Part shown: positions 43,801 through 51,019 of the stretch, one piece after another
Layout: every line of letters begins with the position of its first letter
How positions within the stretch are numbered: the stretch's first letter is position 1
Origin: Streptomyces hyaluromycini
GTDB taxonomy: Bacteria > Actinomycetota > Actinomycetes > Streptomycetales > Streptomycetaceae
Length of the DNA stretch: 64,000 nt
Assembly: GCF_002217755.1 (NCBI RefSeq)
Contig: NZ_BCFL01000018.1
Location: forward strand, 558,001 to 622,000
Direction: 5' to 3'
Notes under the pieces: generated by a model
Database searches by the model: none
The model's input: the letters and a program-made list of their open reading frames with translations, nothing else
What the model was told of the DNA's origin: nothing
Position numbers and translations under genes: made by a program

Positions 43801-44125
43801 CGCCGGTGAGCCGCTCGAAGCGGTGCAGGTCGACGTCGTCGGGGGCGGCGGCGAGCCGGTAGCCGCCGTCGGCGGACTCGATCGCGGCCGCGCCGAGCGC
43901 CCTGCGCAGCCGGCCGACCAGGGCCTGGAGCGCGCCGGTGGCGTCGGCGGGCGGTTCGTCGCCCCACACCTCGTCGACGAGCAGTCCGGCGGGCACCCCG
44001 CGTCCGGCCCGCAGCGCGAGCACGGTCAGCAGGGCACGCAGCCGAGAACCGCCCACGGGGACGGCCGTGCCGTCGGGGCGGAGTACCTGGGTGGTGCCGA
44101 GGATCGTGTAGCGCACGGGGTCCAT
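40856..44125 (-). CDS. AfsR/SARP-type regulator with BTAD and NB-ARC domains
   Basis: The 1089-residue protein begins MDPVRYTILGTTQVLRPDGT. Residues 1-95 form an OmpR-like winged helix (LRALLTVLALRAGRGVPAGL, LVDEVWGDEPP). Residues 97-240 are a bacterial transcriptional activation domain (EGLRALADSDPAKAATALDD to DRLGSDPGPELRALHAELL). An NB-ARC ATPase then has Walker A GPGGAGKTRLS (286-296) and Walker B MVLVLDNCEHV (371-381), followed by a long TPR-like helical half. This is the architecture of large SARP regulators such as AfsR, which activate secondary metabolism or export genes. Its direct-repeat leader (44156-44203) and the ABC exporter just downstream suggest local control, but targets are unproven. 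Confidence 0.94.
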   Translation of the reverse strand: MDPVRYTILGTTQVLRPDGTAVPVGGSRLRALLTVLALRAGRGVPAGLLVDEVWGDEPPADATGALQALVGRLRRALGAAAIESADGGYRLAAAPDDVDLHRFERLTGEGLRALADSDPAKAATALDDALALWHGPALADLPDRTAEAARVDVRRLDALRARHTAALALGQAEQSLPELTALCDAHPLDEPLQTLRLRALHSTGRTAEALAAYDDVRHLLADRLGSDPGPELRALHAELLDPAPTADAPSRPGNLRARLTSFVGREADIETIRGDLAAARLVTLLGPGGAGKTRLSQEAAETVRYAARDGVWLAELAPVDDPADVPEAVLSALGARQAVLYGGGAEAMRAAADRHDDPVERLVEHCARRRMVLVLDNCEHVVDAAADLAARLLERCPDLTILATSREPLGVPGELLRPVEPLPEPVALRLLADRGAAARPGFTVDDETAAACAEICRRLDGLPLAIELAAARLRVLTPRQIADRLDDRFRLLTSGSRTVLPRQQTLRAVVDWSWDLLDAGERDVLGRLSLFAGGCDLAAAEAVCGPAALDALGSLVDKSLVVAAPSGEAEDGGMRYRLLETVAEYAAERLDESGERAAAERAHLTYYRELARTTDPLLRGPGQRAAIARLRLEYENLRTALRHAVAVRDEHEALCLLHSLFWYWQMHDQRIETRAWCADVIALGPDPFAPPLRRAEPVWQRCTDTPPPYTGELLTEARRGVHLAHLACMDTELDVWQTPEAQAKLRAVTEVYEPGMPQTCRAPGMFWFFAVMLTGGMDRLREILDAGVRTCRETPGYEWELAGSLAMRANLLANRAAWAGDATRDADEALEIFRRLGDDWGTAEAFSGRAESRERRGDYLAAAVDYEAAIERVGRLGARAQTAVLNARLGSVLIESGDTERGERLLRQVVAENESLSNEAMPAARLFLTTWLLVSGRIPEAREQVRLLRSEFKISHFVVFDALILTQEAWVDALDGLHAEALARLRDALRLAADPLSEAITPHLPSVCLTVAAVALAGLDGGVRAGDAARCLGAADALVPPGHVQVGLERTARDRSEARVRAALDDDRAYESAYAEGGGLSRAEATALI

Positions 44126-44155
44126 TGTCCCTGGGGACGTCAGGAGCGGTCACGG

Positions 44156-44203
44156 GGTTTCGAAGGCGGGGTGTCGAGGCGAGGTTTCGAAGGCGGGGTG
44201 TCG
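44156..44203. repeat. two 21-bp direct repeats in the AfsR-like gene leader
   Basis: GGTTTCGAAGGCGGGGTGTCG occurs exactly at 44156 and again at 44183, 27 bp apart, and each copy contains the palindrome TTCGAA. SARP proteins bind direct repeats with TCGA-containing heptamers, so autoregulation is possible, though the spacing is not the classical one. Confidence 0.6.
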
Positions 44204-44243
44204 GGGCCCGTGCGGGGACGTCGGGCGGGCCCGCCCGGTGCCG

Positions 44244-44729
44244 TCAGGGGCGCAGGACGTGCACGGTGTCCGGGGCGTCCAGTGTGACGAGGGCACCGCA
44301 GGTGCGGCGGACCCGCCGCAGGCCGTCCACCGTGCCGAGGTCCACCTCCCCGAACCACCGGGGGCAGTTGTCGACGGGCTCCAGCGTGACGCTTCCGGGC
44401 ACCGCTTCCAGGCCGCGTCCCGTGCCCCGGAGCACGACTCCCGCCCCCTCCCCGTCACCCTCTCCCTCCCCTGGCACCACCGGCACCGGGTCGGTCCGGT
44501 GAAAGCGGTACTCCTCGTGGACCAGGACGACGGCATGGACACGGCCGGCGGTCGGGCGGTCGGGTCCGCCGTGGTTCTCCACCCAGGTCTCGGCGCCGTA
44601 CCCGGTGTTCTCCCGCCGGGCCTCGGCCCCGTAGGCGACCAGGTTCCAGGCCACCTCGTCGCCGACCGAGAACGGTGTGCCGCAGCACTCCATCTGCCAG
44701 TCCTCGTAGAACACCTTCAGCAGTCGCAT
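44244..44729 (-). CDS. DUF6578 family protein
   Basis: The 161-residue protein begins MRLLKVFYEDWQMECCGTPF, followed by SVGDEVAWNLVAYG, the characteristic start of DUF6578 proteins found in actinobacteria. The Cys-Cys-Gly-x-Pro-Phe motif and VHAVVLVHEEYRFHRTDPVP are conserved features as I recall them. Function is unknown. A low-complexity Gly/Glu stretch (GEGEGDGEGAG) lies in the middle. It has GGTGGGGAC just before the ATG at 44729 and is divergent from the M50-like protease gene. Confidence 0.75.
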   Translation of the reverse strand: MRLLKVFYEDWQMECCGTPFSVGDEVAWNLVAYGAEARRENTGYGAETWVENHGGPDRPTAGRVHAVVLVHEEYRFHRTDPVPVVPGEGEGDGEGAGVVLRGTGRGLEAVPGSVTLEPVDNCPRWFGEVDLGTVDGLRRVRRTCGALVTLDAPDTVHVLRP

Positions 44730-44876
44730 GTCCCCACCCTCCAGGAACCGGACGGCGGTCGCGAGACGTTTTCCTCTGTGCCGAGAGGTATTTCCCCTGC
44801 ACCCGAGGCGTTTTCGCCTCCCGCCAGGTACGGTCGGACCCGCGCCGACCACCCCAGTCCTCCAGGAGCCCCGCAG

Positions 44877-45677
44877 ATGACCGCCACCACCACCCGCCCC
44901 AGTGACCGGCGGATCAGTCCCGTGTTCGTCGGGATCCTCGCCGTCACCGCGGTCACCGGGTGGGCCACCTGGTCCGGGTTCGCCGAGCAGCCCGGGGTCG
45001 CCGTGTTCCTGTTCGTGACGGCGGCCTGGATCGTCTCCCTGTGCCTGCACGAGTACGCGCACGCGCGCACCGCCCTGCACGGCGGGGACATCACGGTGGG
45101 CGAGAAGGGCTACCTGACCCTGAACCCGCTGAAGTACACGCACGCGCTGCTGAGCATCGTGCTCCCGGTGCTGTTCGTGATCATGGGCGGTATCGGTCTG
45201 CCGGGCGGCGCGGTCTTCATCGAGCGCAGCCGGATCCGGGGCCGCTGGCGGCACAGCCTGATCTCCGCCGCCGGTCCGCTGACGAACGTCCTGTTCGCCG
45301 CCGTCTGCACCGCCCCCTTCTGGCTGGACGCCCTGGACGGCGTCCCGCGCGACTTCCGTTTCGCGCTCGCCTTCCTCGCCCTGCTCCAGGTCACGGCCGC
45401 GATCCTGAACTTTCTGCCGGTGCCGGGCCTGGACGGCTACGGCGTGATCGAGCCCTGGCTGTCGTACAACATCAAGCGCCAGGTGGAGCCGTTCGCCCCG
45501 TTCGGTCTGCTCTTCGTGTTCGCGCTGCTGTGGGTGCCGTCGATCAACAGCGCGTTCTTCGACGTGATCGACGCGCTGCTGCGCCACCTGGGCGTCGGAG
45601 ACCTGGACCAGTACTGCGGTCAGCAGCTCTACCGCTTCTGGCAGGGGTCGGACGGGTTCTGCTCGATCAGCCAGTAG
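44877..45677 (+). CDS. M50-family (site-2 protease-like) membrane zinc metalloprotease
   Basis: The 266-residue protein, starting at ATG 44877 after AGGAG, has about six hydrophobic segments. The zinc motif HEYAH (His58-Glu59-x-x-His62) lies in WIVSLCLHEYAHARTALHGG, and the third ligand region is LNFLPVPGLDGYGVIEPWLS with Asp after PGL. GYLTLNPLKYTHAL is also typical. It belongs to the rhomboid-sized S2P group without a PDZ domain. S2P enzymes cut membrane-bound anti-sigma factors or remnant signal peptides. No substrate is encoded nearby. It is convergent with the haem oxygenase gene, 10 bp apart. Confidence 0.9.
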   Translation: MTATTTRPSDRRISPVFVGILAVTAVTGWATWSGFAEQPGVAVFLFVTAAWIVSLCLHEYAHARTALHGGDITVGEKGYLTLNPLKYTHALLSIVLPVLFVIMGGIGLPGGAVFIERSRIRGRWRHSLISAAGPLTNVLFAAVCTAPFWLDALDGVPRDFRFALAFLALLQVTAAILNFLPVPGLDGYGVIEPWLSYNIKRQVEPFAPFGLLFVFALLWVPSINSAFFDVIDALLRHLGVGDLDQYCGQQLYRFWQGSDGFCSISQ

Positions 45678-45686
45678 CGGCGGGGG

Positions 45687-46334
45687 TCAGGCCGACAGCG
45701 GGAACTCCTCGCCCAGTGCCCGGAACACCGCCGTGTTGAGGGCGAACGCCCGCTTGCACTCGGTCACGATGCGCTGCTTCTCCAGGTCGTCGGCGTTCAC
45801 CGCGTCCAGCTGTTCGCGGTAACCGCGCTTGAAGGCGGCCGGGTTGGCGATCTCCTCGAAGACGTAGAAGCGGACGCCGTCGCCCTTGCGCTCGAAACCC
45901 CAGGTCCGCTCCGCCCGGTCGCGGATGATCTGGCCGCCGGAGAGGTCGCCGAGGTAGCGGGTGTAGTGGTGGGCGAGGTAGCCGCCCGGCCATCCCTCGG
46001 CGCACTCCCGCACCCGCGCCGCGTACTCCTCGGTCGCCGGCAGCGCCGTGCACCCTGTCCGCCACCCGGGCCCGCGCAGGTGCGCCAGGTCCCGCTCCAG
46101 CGCCGCCAGCCGGAACAGCTCGGGCCGCACGAACGGCCCGGCCACCGGGTCCGACGCCAGCCGCCCGGCCGCGCCCTCCAGCGCCTCGTACACGAACCAC
46201 AGCTGCTCGGTGTAGCGGGCGTACGCCTCCACACCGAGCCGGCCGCCCAGCAGGTCGCTCATGAACGTCGAGGTCTCCGCCGCCACGTGCTGCTCGTGGG
46301 ACGCGGTGCGGATGAGTGTCGAGAAGGAGTTCAT
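45687..46334 (-). CDS. hmuO: biliverdin-producing haem oxygenase
   Basis: The 215-residue protein degrades haem to biliverdin, CO and Fe2+, freeing iron. It begins MNSFSTLIRTASHEQHVAAE with the proximal His in helix 1. It includes EAYARYTEQLWFVYEALEGA, GGYLAHHYTRYLGDLSGGQI and FYVFEEIANPAAFKRGYREQ, whose GDLSGGQ is the flexible distal helix of canonical haem oxygenases. The ATG at 46334 is used because GGAGG lies nine bases upstream; an ATG at 46343 is too close to it. The promoter region holds an iron box and a perfect 18-bp palindrome, so iron, and perhaps haem, should control it. Confidence 0.94.
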   Translation of the reverse strand: MNSFSTLIRTASHEQHVAAETSTFMSDLLGGRLGVEAYARYTEQLWFVYEALEGAAGRLASDPVAGPFVRPELFRLAALERDLAHLRGPGWRTGCTALPATEEYAARVRECAEGWPGGYLAHHYTRYLGDLSGGQIIRDRAERTWGFERKGDGVRFYVFEEIANPAAFKRGYREQLDAVNADDLEKQRIVTECKRAFALNTAVFRALGEEFPLSA

Positions 46335-46347
46335 GGGCAACATCCTC

Positions 46348-46366
46348 CAAGGTAAGGCTTACCTAA
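46348..46366 (-). promoter_or_regulatory. iron box (DmdR/IdeR-type) upstream of haem oxygenase gene
   Basis: The 19-bp site CAAGGTAAGGCTTACCTAA matches the DtxR-family consensus TTAGGTTAGGCTAACCTAA at about 15 positions and contains the symmetric core AGGTAAG / CTTACCT. It lies 14 bp upstream of the start at 46334, so bound DmdR would block transcription in iron-replete cells. Confidence 0.85.
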
Positions 46367-46389
46367 GTCAATGCTCTTGCCGACGCTTC

Positions 46390-46407
46390 GTCGGTAAAGT
46401 TACCGAC
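46390..46407 (-). promoter_or_regulatory. perfect 18-bp palindrome upstream of haem oxygenase gene
   Basis: GTCGGTAA, AG, TTACCGAC is an exact inverted repeat 24 bp beyond the iron box. A further partial half-site TGTCGG follows at 46413. It does not match the iron-box consensus and therefore suggests a second regulator. Confidence 0.6.
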
Positions 46408-46431
46408 ACTCTGTCGGCAAAAGCGTACCGG

Positions 46432-46465
46432 AAAAAAGGCCCGCCCTCCGAGGGGAGGACGGGCC
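46432..46465 (-). terminator. intrinsic terminator of map
   Basis: On the minus strand GGCCCGTCCTCC pairs with GGAGGGCGGGCC around a four-base loop (one mismatch) and is followed by six T residues. It lies 36 bp after the map stop codon and insulates the haem oxygenase promoter. Confidence 0.9.
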
Positions 46466-46477
46466 CGGTCGACCAGG

Positions 46478-46505
46478 GGTCAGTGGTCAGTGGTCAGTGG
46501 TCAGG
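46478..46505. repeat. four 7-bp tandem repeats at the map stop codon
   Basis: GGTCAGT is repeated four times (last base of copy four differs); the final copy includes the map stop. The other copies create further in-line stop-like triplets. Confidence 0.8.
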
Positions 46506-47358
46506 GAAGCGTGAGGATGTCCGCGCCGATGTCGGTCACCACCAGCGTGTGCTCGAACTGCGCGGTCCGCCTGCGGTCCTTGGTGACGACGGTCCAGCCG
46601 TCGTCCCACATGTCGTACTCGTACGTCCCGAGCGTGAGCATCGGCTCGATCGTGAAGGTCATCCCCGGGTGCATCACGGTCGTCGCGTGCGGGCTGTCGT
46701 AGTGCGGGATGATCAGGCCGGAGTGGAACGACGAGCTGATGCCGTGTCCGGTGAAGTCCCGGACCACCCCGTAGCCGAAGCGCTTGGCGTACGACTCGAT
46801 GACCCGTCCGATGATGTTGATCTGCCGGCCCGGCCGGACCGCCCTGATCGCCCGGTCGAGGGACTCCCGGGTCCGCTCGACAAGGAGCTGGCTCTCGTCA
46901 TCGACCTCTCCGACCAGGTAGGTCGCGTTGTTGTCGCCGTGCACCCCGCCGATGTACGCCGTCACGTCCAGGTTGACGATGTCTCCGTCCTGGAGCACCG
47001 TCGAGTCCGGAATGCCGTGGCAGATGACCTCGTTGACGCTTGTGCACAGGGACTTGGGGAAGCCGCGGTAGCCGAGGGTGGACGGGTAGGCCCCGTGGTC
47101 GCACATGTACGTGTGCGCCACCTTGTCGAGCTCGTCCGTCGTCACACCCGGCGCGATGATCTTCGCGGCCTCCTCCATCGCCTGGGCGGCGATACGGCCG
47201 GCGATGCGCATCGCCTCGATGGTCTCCGGGGTCTGCACCTCCGGCCCGGTGTACGGCGTCGGCGCGGGTTTGCCGACGTACTCGGGGCGGCGGATGTTTC
47301 CGGGTACCGAACGGGTGGGAGAGAGCTCCCCTGGTACGAGCAGCGACTGGCCAGACAT
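46501..47358 (-). CDS. map: type I methionine aminopeptidase
   Basis: MAP removes the initiator methionine from new proteins. The 285-residue protein begins MSGQSLLVPGELSPTRSVPG and contains the metal ligands in DGDIVNLDVTAYIGGVHGDN (two Asp), TGHGISSSFH (His), TFTIEPMLTLG (Glu) and RRTAQFEHTLVVT (Glu), plus GVTTDELDKVAHTYM. The N-terminal extension with PEYVGKPAPTPYTG is typical of the actinobacterial long form that binds the ribosome through a PxxP-rich arm. The upstream frame is open to 47430, but the first 24 codons overlap the divergent small gene and are unlikely to be used. Confidence 0.96.
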   Translation of the reverse strand: MSGQSLLVPGELSPTRSVPGNIRRPEYVGKPAPTPYTGPEVQTPETIEAMRIAGRIAAQAMEEAAKIIAPGVTTDELDKVAHTYMCDHGAYPSTLGYRGFPKSLCTSVNEVICHGIPDSTVLQDGDIVNLDVTAYIGGVHGDNNATYLVGEVDDESQLLVERTRESLDRAIRAVRPGRQINIIGRVIESYAKRFGYGVVRDFTGHGISSSFHSGLIIPHYDSPHATTVMHPGMTFTIEPMLTLGTYEYDMWDDGWTVVTKDRRRTAQFEHTLVVTDIGADILTLP

Positions 47359-47416
47359 GCCAGCGAGTCTAACCAGCGGGCATGGGGGAACATGTGGAAG
47401 GTGAAAGGAGCCGGTC

Positions 47417-47650
47417 ATGGCCCTGTTCAAGAAGCGGACCGTCGCAAAGGCGGGCGAGTGGTACTACTGCCTGCAGCACCAGAAGGTCGAGGAGGGCCCG
47501 GAGTGCCCCGCCAAAGACCGGTTCGGCCCTTACGCCACCCGTGAGGAGGCGGAGCACGCGATGGAGATCGCGCGGGAGCGCAACCTCCAGTGGGAGAACG
47601 ATCCGCGCTGGCACGACGCACCGGCGGGTGACTCCTCCGACGAGGGCTGA
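47417..47650 (+). CDS. small conserved protein of unknown function
   Basis: A 77-residue protein starting MALFKKRTVAKAGEWYYCLQ after a good AAAGGAG site at the right distance. The sequence HQKVEEGPECPAKDRFGPYA, then TREEAEHAMEIARERNLQW, looks like a small treble-clef or SPOR-like fold with two cysteines, and I recall such proteins as conserved next to map in Streptomyces. The acidic tail is PAGDSSDEG. No function known. It is divergent from map and convergent with an MFS gene. Confidence 0.75.
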   Translation: MALFKKRTVAKAGEWYYCLQHQKVEEGPECPAKDRFGPYATREEAEHAMEIARERNLQWENDPRWHDAPAGDSSDEG

Positions 47651-47663
47651 CGACGGGGGCTGA

Positions 47664-48953
47664 TCAGAGCTGGGTGGGGGCGGCGGCCTCGGTCGCGCCC
47701 CGAGTGCGTCGGGCGCGCAGCCGTACGGCGTGTTCGTCGGTCTGCGCGTCGTACGACATCAGGGCGGGCAGGCACAGGGCCAGCAGGCCCACCGCGCCGG
47801 TGCACAGCAGGCCGCCCGCGCCGACGGACGCCCGCACGCCGAGCCATCCGGCCATGCCGCCGGCCCGGACCTGACCGAGGGTCGGACCCACGGAGTAGGA
47901 GAGCAGTTCGATCCCGGCGAGGCGGCCGCGCAGCTCGTCGGGGATCGTCTGGTTCCACATCGCGGACCGGAAGATCCCGCTGACCATGTCGCAGCCGCCG
48001 GCGACCGCGAGGAAGAACAGCACCAGCCACACGTTCGCCACGGCACCGGCGGCGGCGATCGCCAGGCCCCACAGGGCGGCCGCCAGCACCACCATCCGCC
48101 CGTGCCGGCGCACCCGCGAGGTCCAGCCGCTGACCAGACTCACGAGGAGCGACCCGGCCGGGATGCTCGCGTACATCAGGCCGAGCGACCAGTCCGCGTC
48201 CAACTCGTCCGCCAGGAACGGGAGTACGGCGAGCGGCATCGCCAGGAACATCGCGGCGAGGTCGACGGCGTAGGTGCCGAGGAGTTCCTTGCGGTTCCAG
48301 GCGTAGCGGGCGCCCTCGGCGACGGAGCGGAGGGAGGGCCCGGCGGCCTCGTGGGACGCGGGCGACGGGGCGATGGGGAGGATGAGGACGACGGAGACGA
48401 CGAAGGTGACGAGGTCGGCGCCGTACGCCCAGCCGAGGCCCGCGTAGGCCACGACCAGGCCGGCGACGGCGGGGCCCGCGACGCCGCCGACCGTCCAGCG
48501 GAAGGAGTTGAGGGCCGCCGCGGCCGGGAGGTCGTCGTGGGCGACGATCCGCGGCCAGAGGGAGTCGAGGGCGGGGCGCTGCACCGACACCAGGGCGGAG
48601 GAGAGCGCGGCGACGGCGTACAGCGGCCATACGGCCGGGTGCGGCAGCAGCGCGTTGACGAGCAGCCCCGCGCTGAGCAGCCCCAGACCGGCCTCGGTCC
48701 GGACGATCAGCGCACGCTTGTCGAGGGCGTCGGCGAGGGCACCGCCGTACAGCCCGAACAGGACGAGCGGAAGCAGTTCGACGGCGCCGACGGCTCCTAC
48801 GGCGGCCGCGGAACCGGTGAGGTCCTTGATCTGCACCGGGAGCGCGACGAACGTCAGGAAACTCCCGAAGTTGCTGATCAGACCGGAGAACCACAGCCGC
48901 CGGAAGTCGACGGAGGCCTTCCAGGGGGCGAGGTCGGGCAGGAGGCGGCTCAC
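47664..48953 (-). CDS. MFS transporter (MFS_3 / enterobactin-exporter-like)
   Basis: The GTG at 48953 opens a 429-residue, twelve-helix protein: VSRLLPDLAPWKASVDFRRL, then WFSGLISNFGSFLTFVALPV, the standard opening of the MFS_3 group. It has the loop motif GGALADALDKRALIV, the repeat GWTSRVRRHGRMVVL, and NQTIPDELRGRLAGIELLSY, typical of EntS-like exporters. The upstream frame is open to 49106 but runs into intergenic repeat DNA, so those codons are rejected. Substrate unknown; an efflux role is likely. Confidence 0.9.
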   Translation of the reverse strand: MSRLLPDLAPWKASVDFRRLWFSGLISNFGSFLTFVALPVQIKDLTGSAAAVGAVGAVELLPLVLFGLYGGALADALDKRALIVRTEAGLGLLSAGLLVNALLPHPAVWPLYAVAALSSALVSVQRPALDSLWPRIVAHDDLPAAAALNSFRWTVGGVAGPAVAGLVVAYAGLGWAYGADLVTFVVSVVLILPIAPSPASHEAAGPSLRSVAEGARYAWNRKELLGTYAVDLAAMFLAMPLAVLPFLADELDADWSLGLMYASIPAGSLLVSLVSGWTSRVRRHGRMVVLAAALWGLAIAAAGAVANVWLVLFFLAVAGGCDMVSGIFRSAMWNQTIPDELRGRLAGIELLSYSVGPTLGQVRAGGMAGWLGVRASVGAGGLLCTGAVGLLALCLPALMSYDAQTDEHAVRLRARRTRGATEAAAPTQL

Positions 48954-49021
48954 GCTGGGCCATGCTGAACGCTGCGCTCGGCGGCAGCAAACACTTTTCG
49001 CCCGGGTGCGGGCAGGTGGGG

Positions 49022-49102
49022 GCTGGTCGCGCAGTTCCCCGCGCCCCTTCAGGGCGCGTTGGTGCAGCGCCCCTTCAGGGGCGCGGGGAACTGCGCGAGC
49101 AA
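49022..49102. repeat. long inverted repeat between SIS-like and MFS genes
   Basis: GGTCGCGCAGTTCCCCGCGC and its near complement (GCGCGGGGAACTGCGCGAGC at 49081-49100) flank a middle with two further copies of the GCGCCCCTTCAGGG motif. The unit is a common Streptomyces intergenic hairpin and probably terminates the SIS-like gene, which ends at 49213. It shares the GGGGCGCGGGG core with the three repeats at 16231, 57201 and 62986. Confidence 0.75.
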
Positions 49103-49212
49103 CCATTACGCGCCCGCAGCCGACATCCGTGGCCGCGGGCCCGAGGCTCCCTGCCCTTCCGCGGTGCTGCCGAAGGCAGTTGGCTGAGCGAGTCGGGTGG
49201 GTGGGTGGGCAA

Positions 49213-49812
49213 TCACCAGGGGGTCGGGGGCGGGGCCATCACTGTTTCCGCCAGCCTTGCGAGGCGGTCGCGGAAGCGGCGGCGCCCCCGTGGGGAGGGA
49301 CCGTTCTCGCCCGTCGCCGCGCTGACCAGGTGCTGGACCGTGTCCAGGTCCAGTTCCGCGGCCTCGGGGACGGTGAGGGTCTCGTGGGCCATGGCGGTGA
49401 GCGCGTCGTCGGCGGAGGAGGAGAGGGCCAGGACCGTCACGCCGGCGCGGCGGGCCGTGTGGATCCGCTCCAGCAGGGCGTCCGAGTCCCCTGGCGCCAC
49501 CACCAGCAGCGTCTCGCCGCGGCGGGCCGTCTCGATGCGGCCGGGGCCGACCGCGAGGTGCGCCGGGTCGGTGGGGCGGGCGTCGTGCCGTACCAGGGTC
49601 GGCGCCAGTTCCGGCGTACCGGACCACGCCGCCTCGTCCACCAGGTGCGCGGCGAGGTGCCAGGGCTCGTAGTCCGGGGTGCCGAGGAGGAGCAGTCCGC
49701 CGCCGTGGGTCACCACCGACCCCCGAAGGGCCCCCGCGAATCTCCGCGTCGCGTTCAACCACTCGGTCCCGGCGAGCACTTCGCGCAACAACGCGACCCG
49801 TACGGCGTCCAT
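49213..49812 (-). CDS. SIS-domain-like protein of unknown function
   Basis: A 199-residue protein starting MDAVRVALLREVLAGTEWLN. It contains a flavodoxin-like core with GGGLLLLGTPDYEPWHLAAH, RGETLLVVAPGDSDALLERI and AGVTVLALSSSADDALTAMA, which resemble the sugar-isomerase (SIS) fold and its phosphate-binding Ser/Thr loops, although the usual catalytic Glu/His are not clear. Sugar-phosphate binding in regulation or metabolism is possible. The sialidase-like gene is divergent from it 80 bp away, which makes an amino-sugar link tempting but unproven. Confidence 0.6.
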   Translation of the reverse strand: MDAVRVALLREVLAGTEWLNATRRFAGALRGSVVTHGGGLLLLGTPDYEPWHLAAHLVDEAAWSGTPELAPTLVRHDARPTDPAHLAVGPGRIETARRGETLLVVAPGDSDALLERIHTARRAGVTVLALSSSADDALTAMAHETLTVPEAAELDLDTVQHLVSAATGENGPSPRGRRRFRDRLARLAETVMAPPPTPW

Positions 49813-49892
49813 GCCCCCGCATACTGCCGTAATCGGACACTCGTGACGCGGAGTTCACTCCGAATTCGCCCGAACCGGGGAGAAGGCGGCCC

Positions 49893-50972
49893 ATGAGCGA
49901 CGTAGAAGCAAGCATTCCCTTTCGCGCGGGCAAAGAGGGTTACGCCAGTTTCCGGATCCCGGCGGTGGTGGTCTCCGGGGCGGGCACCGTGCTCGCCTTC
50001 TGCGAGGGGAGAGTCGACTCCGCCGCCGACCACGGACACATCGACGTCGTGGTGAAGAGGTCCGGGGACGGGGGGCGTACCTGGGGAGCGCTCCAGGTCG
50101 CCGCGAGCAACGGCACCGACCTCGCCGGGAACCCCGCCCCCGTCGTCCTCGACACCGGCCGCATCCTGCTCGTGCACGTCCGCAGCGCCGCCTCCGCCAC
50201 CGAGGACGCCATCCTGCGCGGCCAGGTGCCGGACGCCGACGGGCGCCGGGTGTGGGTGCAGCACAGTGACGACGACGGGGTGACGTGGTCAGCGCCCAAG
50301 GAGATCACCAAGTCGGTGAAGAAGGCCGGGTGGCGGTGGTACGCCACCACGCCCGGGCACGCCCTCCAGCTGCGCTCGGGCCGGGTCGTCGTGGCCGCCA
50401 ACCACACCCTGCCGCCGACCGGGACGGACAACGGCACCGAGGGCAAGTACAACAGCGGGCACTGCCTGCTCAGCGACGACCACGGGGAGACCTGGTACCT
50501 CGGCTACCTCGACGAGAACACCAACGGGTACATCAACGTCAACGAGACCACCGCCGCCGAACTGCCCGACGGGCGCGTCTACTTCAACACGCGCAACGAC
50601 TCGCCGGCGCCCGGCAGCCGGGCCGACGCCCACTCGGCGGACGGCGGGCGCACGCTCGTGAAGCCCTTCCGGCCGCAGGCCGGGCTCACCGCCCCCGTCT
50701 GCGAGGCCAGCGTGCTCCAACTCCGCGATCCGGACCTGCTGCTGTACTCCGGGCCGGGCGATCCGGCGGCCCGGGCCCTGATGACGATCCGCGCCTCCGT
50801 CGACGGCGGTACCACCTGGCGGCCGGCGTACACGGTCGACGGACTGCCCGCCGCCTACTCCGACCTGACCCGGATCGACGCGGCCACCGTCGGACTCCTG
50901 TACGAGACCGGGGACTTCAGCGCCTATTCGACGATCACCTTCCGCCGGGTGCCCGTGAACCGGCTCACCTGA
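49893..50972 (+). CDS. sialidase (GH33-type) family protein without signal peptide
   Basis: The 359-residue protein begins MSDVEASIPFRAGKEGYASF and has the FRIP arginine motif (SFRIPAVVV). The catalytic Asp region is AADHGHIDVVVKRS, Asp boxes are SGDGGRTWGA, SDDDGVTWSA, SDDHGETWYL and SVDGGTTWRP, the Glu of NETTAAELPDGR, an Arg in VYFNTRND, and a late Tyr in AAYSDLTR. These match exo-alpha-sialidases, which remove terminal sialic acids. No signal peptide is visible, so the enzyme would stay in the cell or leave by another route; related Streptomyces proteins are usually secreted. It is divergent from the SIS-like gene. Confidence 0.88.
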   Translation: MSDVEASIPFRAGKEGYASFRIPAVVVSGAGTVLAFCEGRVDSAADHGHIDVVVKRSGDGGRTWGALQVAASNGTDLAGNPAPVVLDTGRILLVHVRSAASATEDAILRGQVPDADGRRVWVQHSDDDGVTWSAPKEITKSVKKAGWRWYATTPGHALQLRSGRVVVAANHTLPPTGTDNGTEGKYNSGHCLLSDDHGETWYLGYLDENTNGYINVNETTAAELPDGRVYFNTRNDSPAPGSRADAHSADGGRTLVKPFRPQAGLTAPVCEASVLQLRDPDLLLYSGPGDPAARALMTIRASVDGGTTWRPAYTVDGLPAAYSDLTRIDAATVGLLYETGDFSAYSTITFRRVPVNRLT

Positions 50973-51019
50973 CCGAACCTGGCCGGGTACGGCCGTCGGC
51001 CCGGACGTAGAGTCGGCCC

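Noticed and set aside
40997..44287. Plus-strand frame of 1096 codons opposite the AfsR-like gene
   Set aside because: Composition is Gly/Ala/Val/Gln-rich without domains; the opposite strand has a full, motif-bearing regulator.
47359..47430. 24-residue extension of methionine aminopeptidase
   Set aside because: It overlaps the divergent small gene's ribosome-binding region and adds non-conserved residues.
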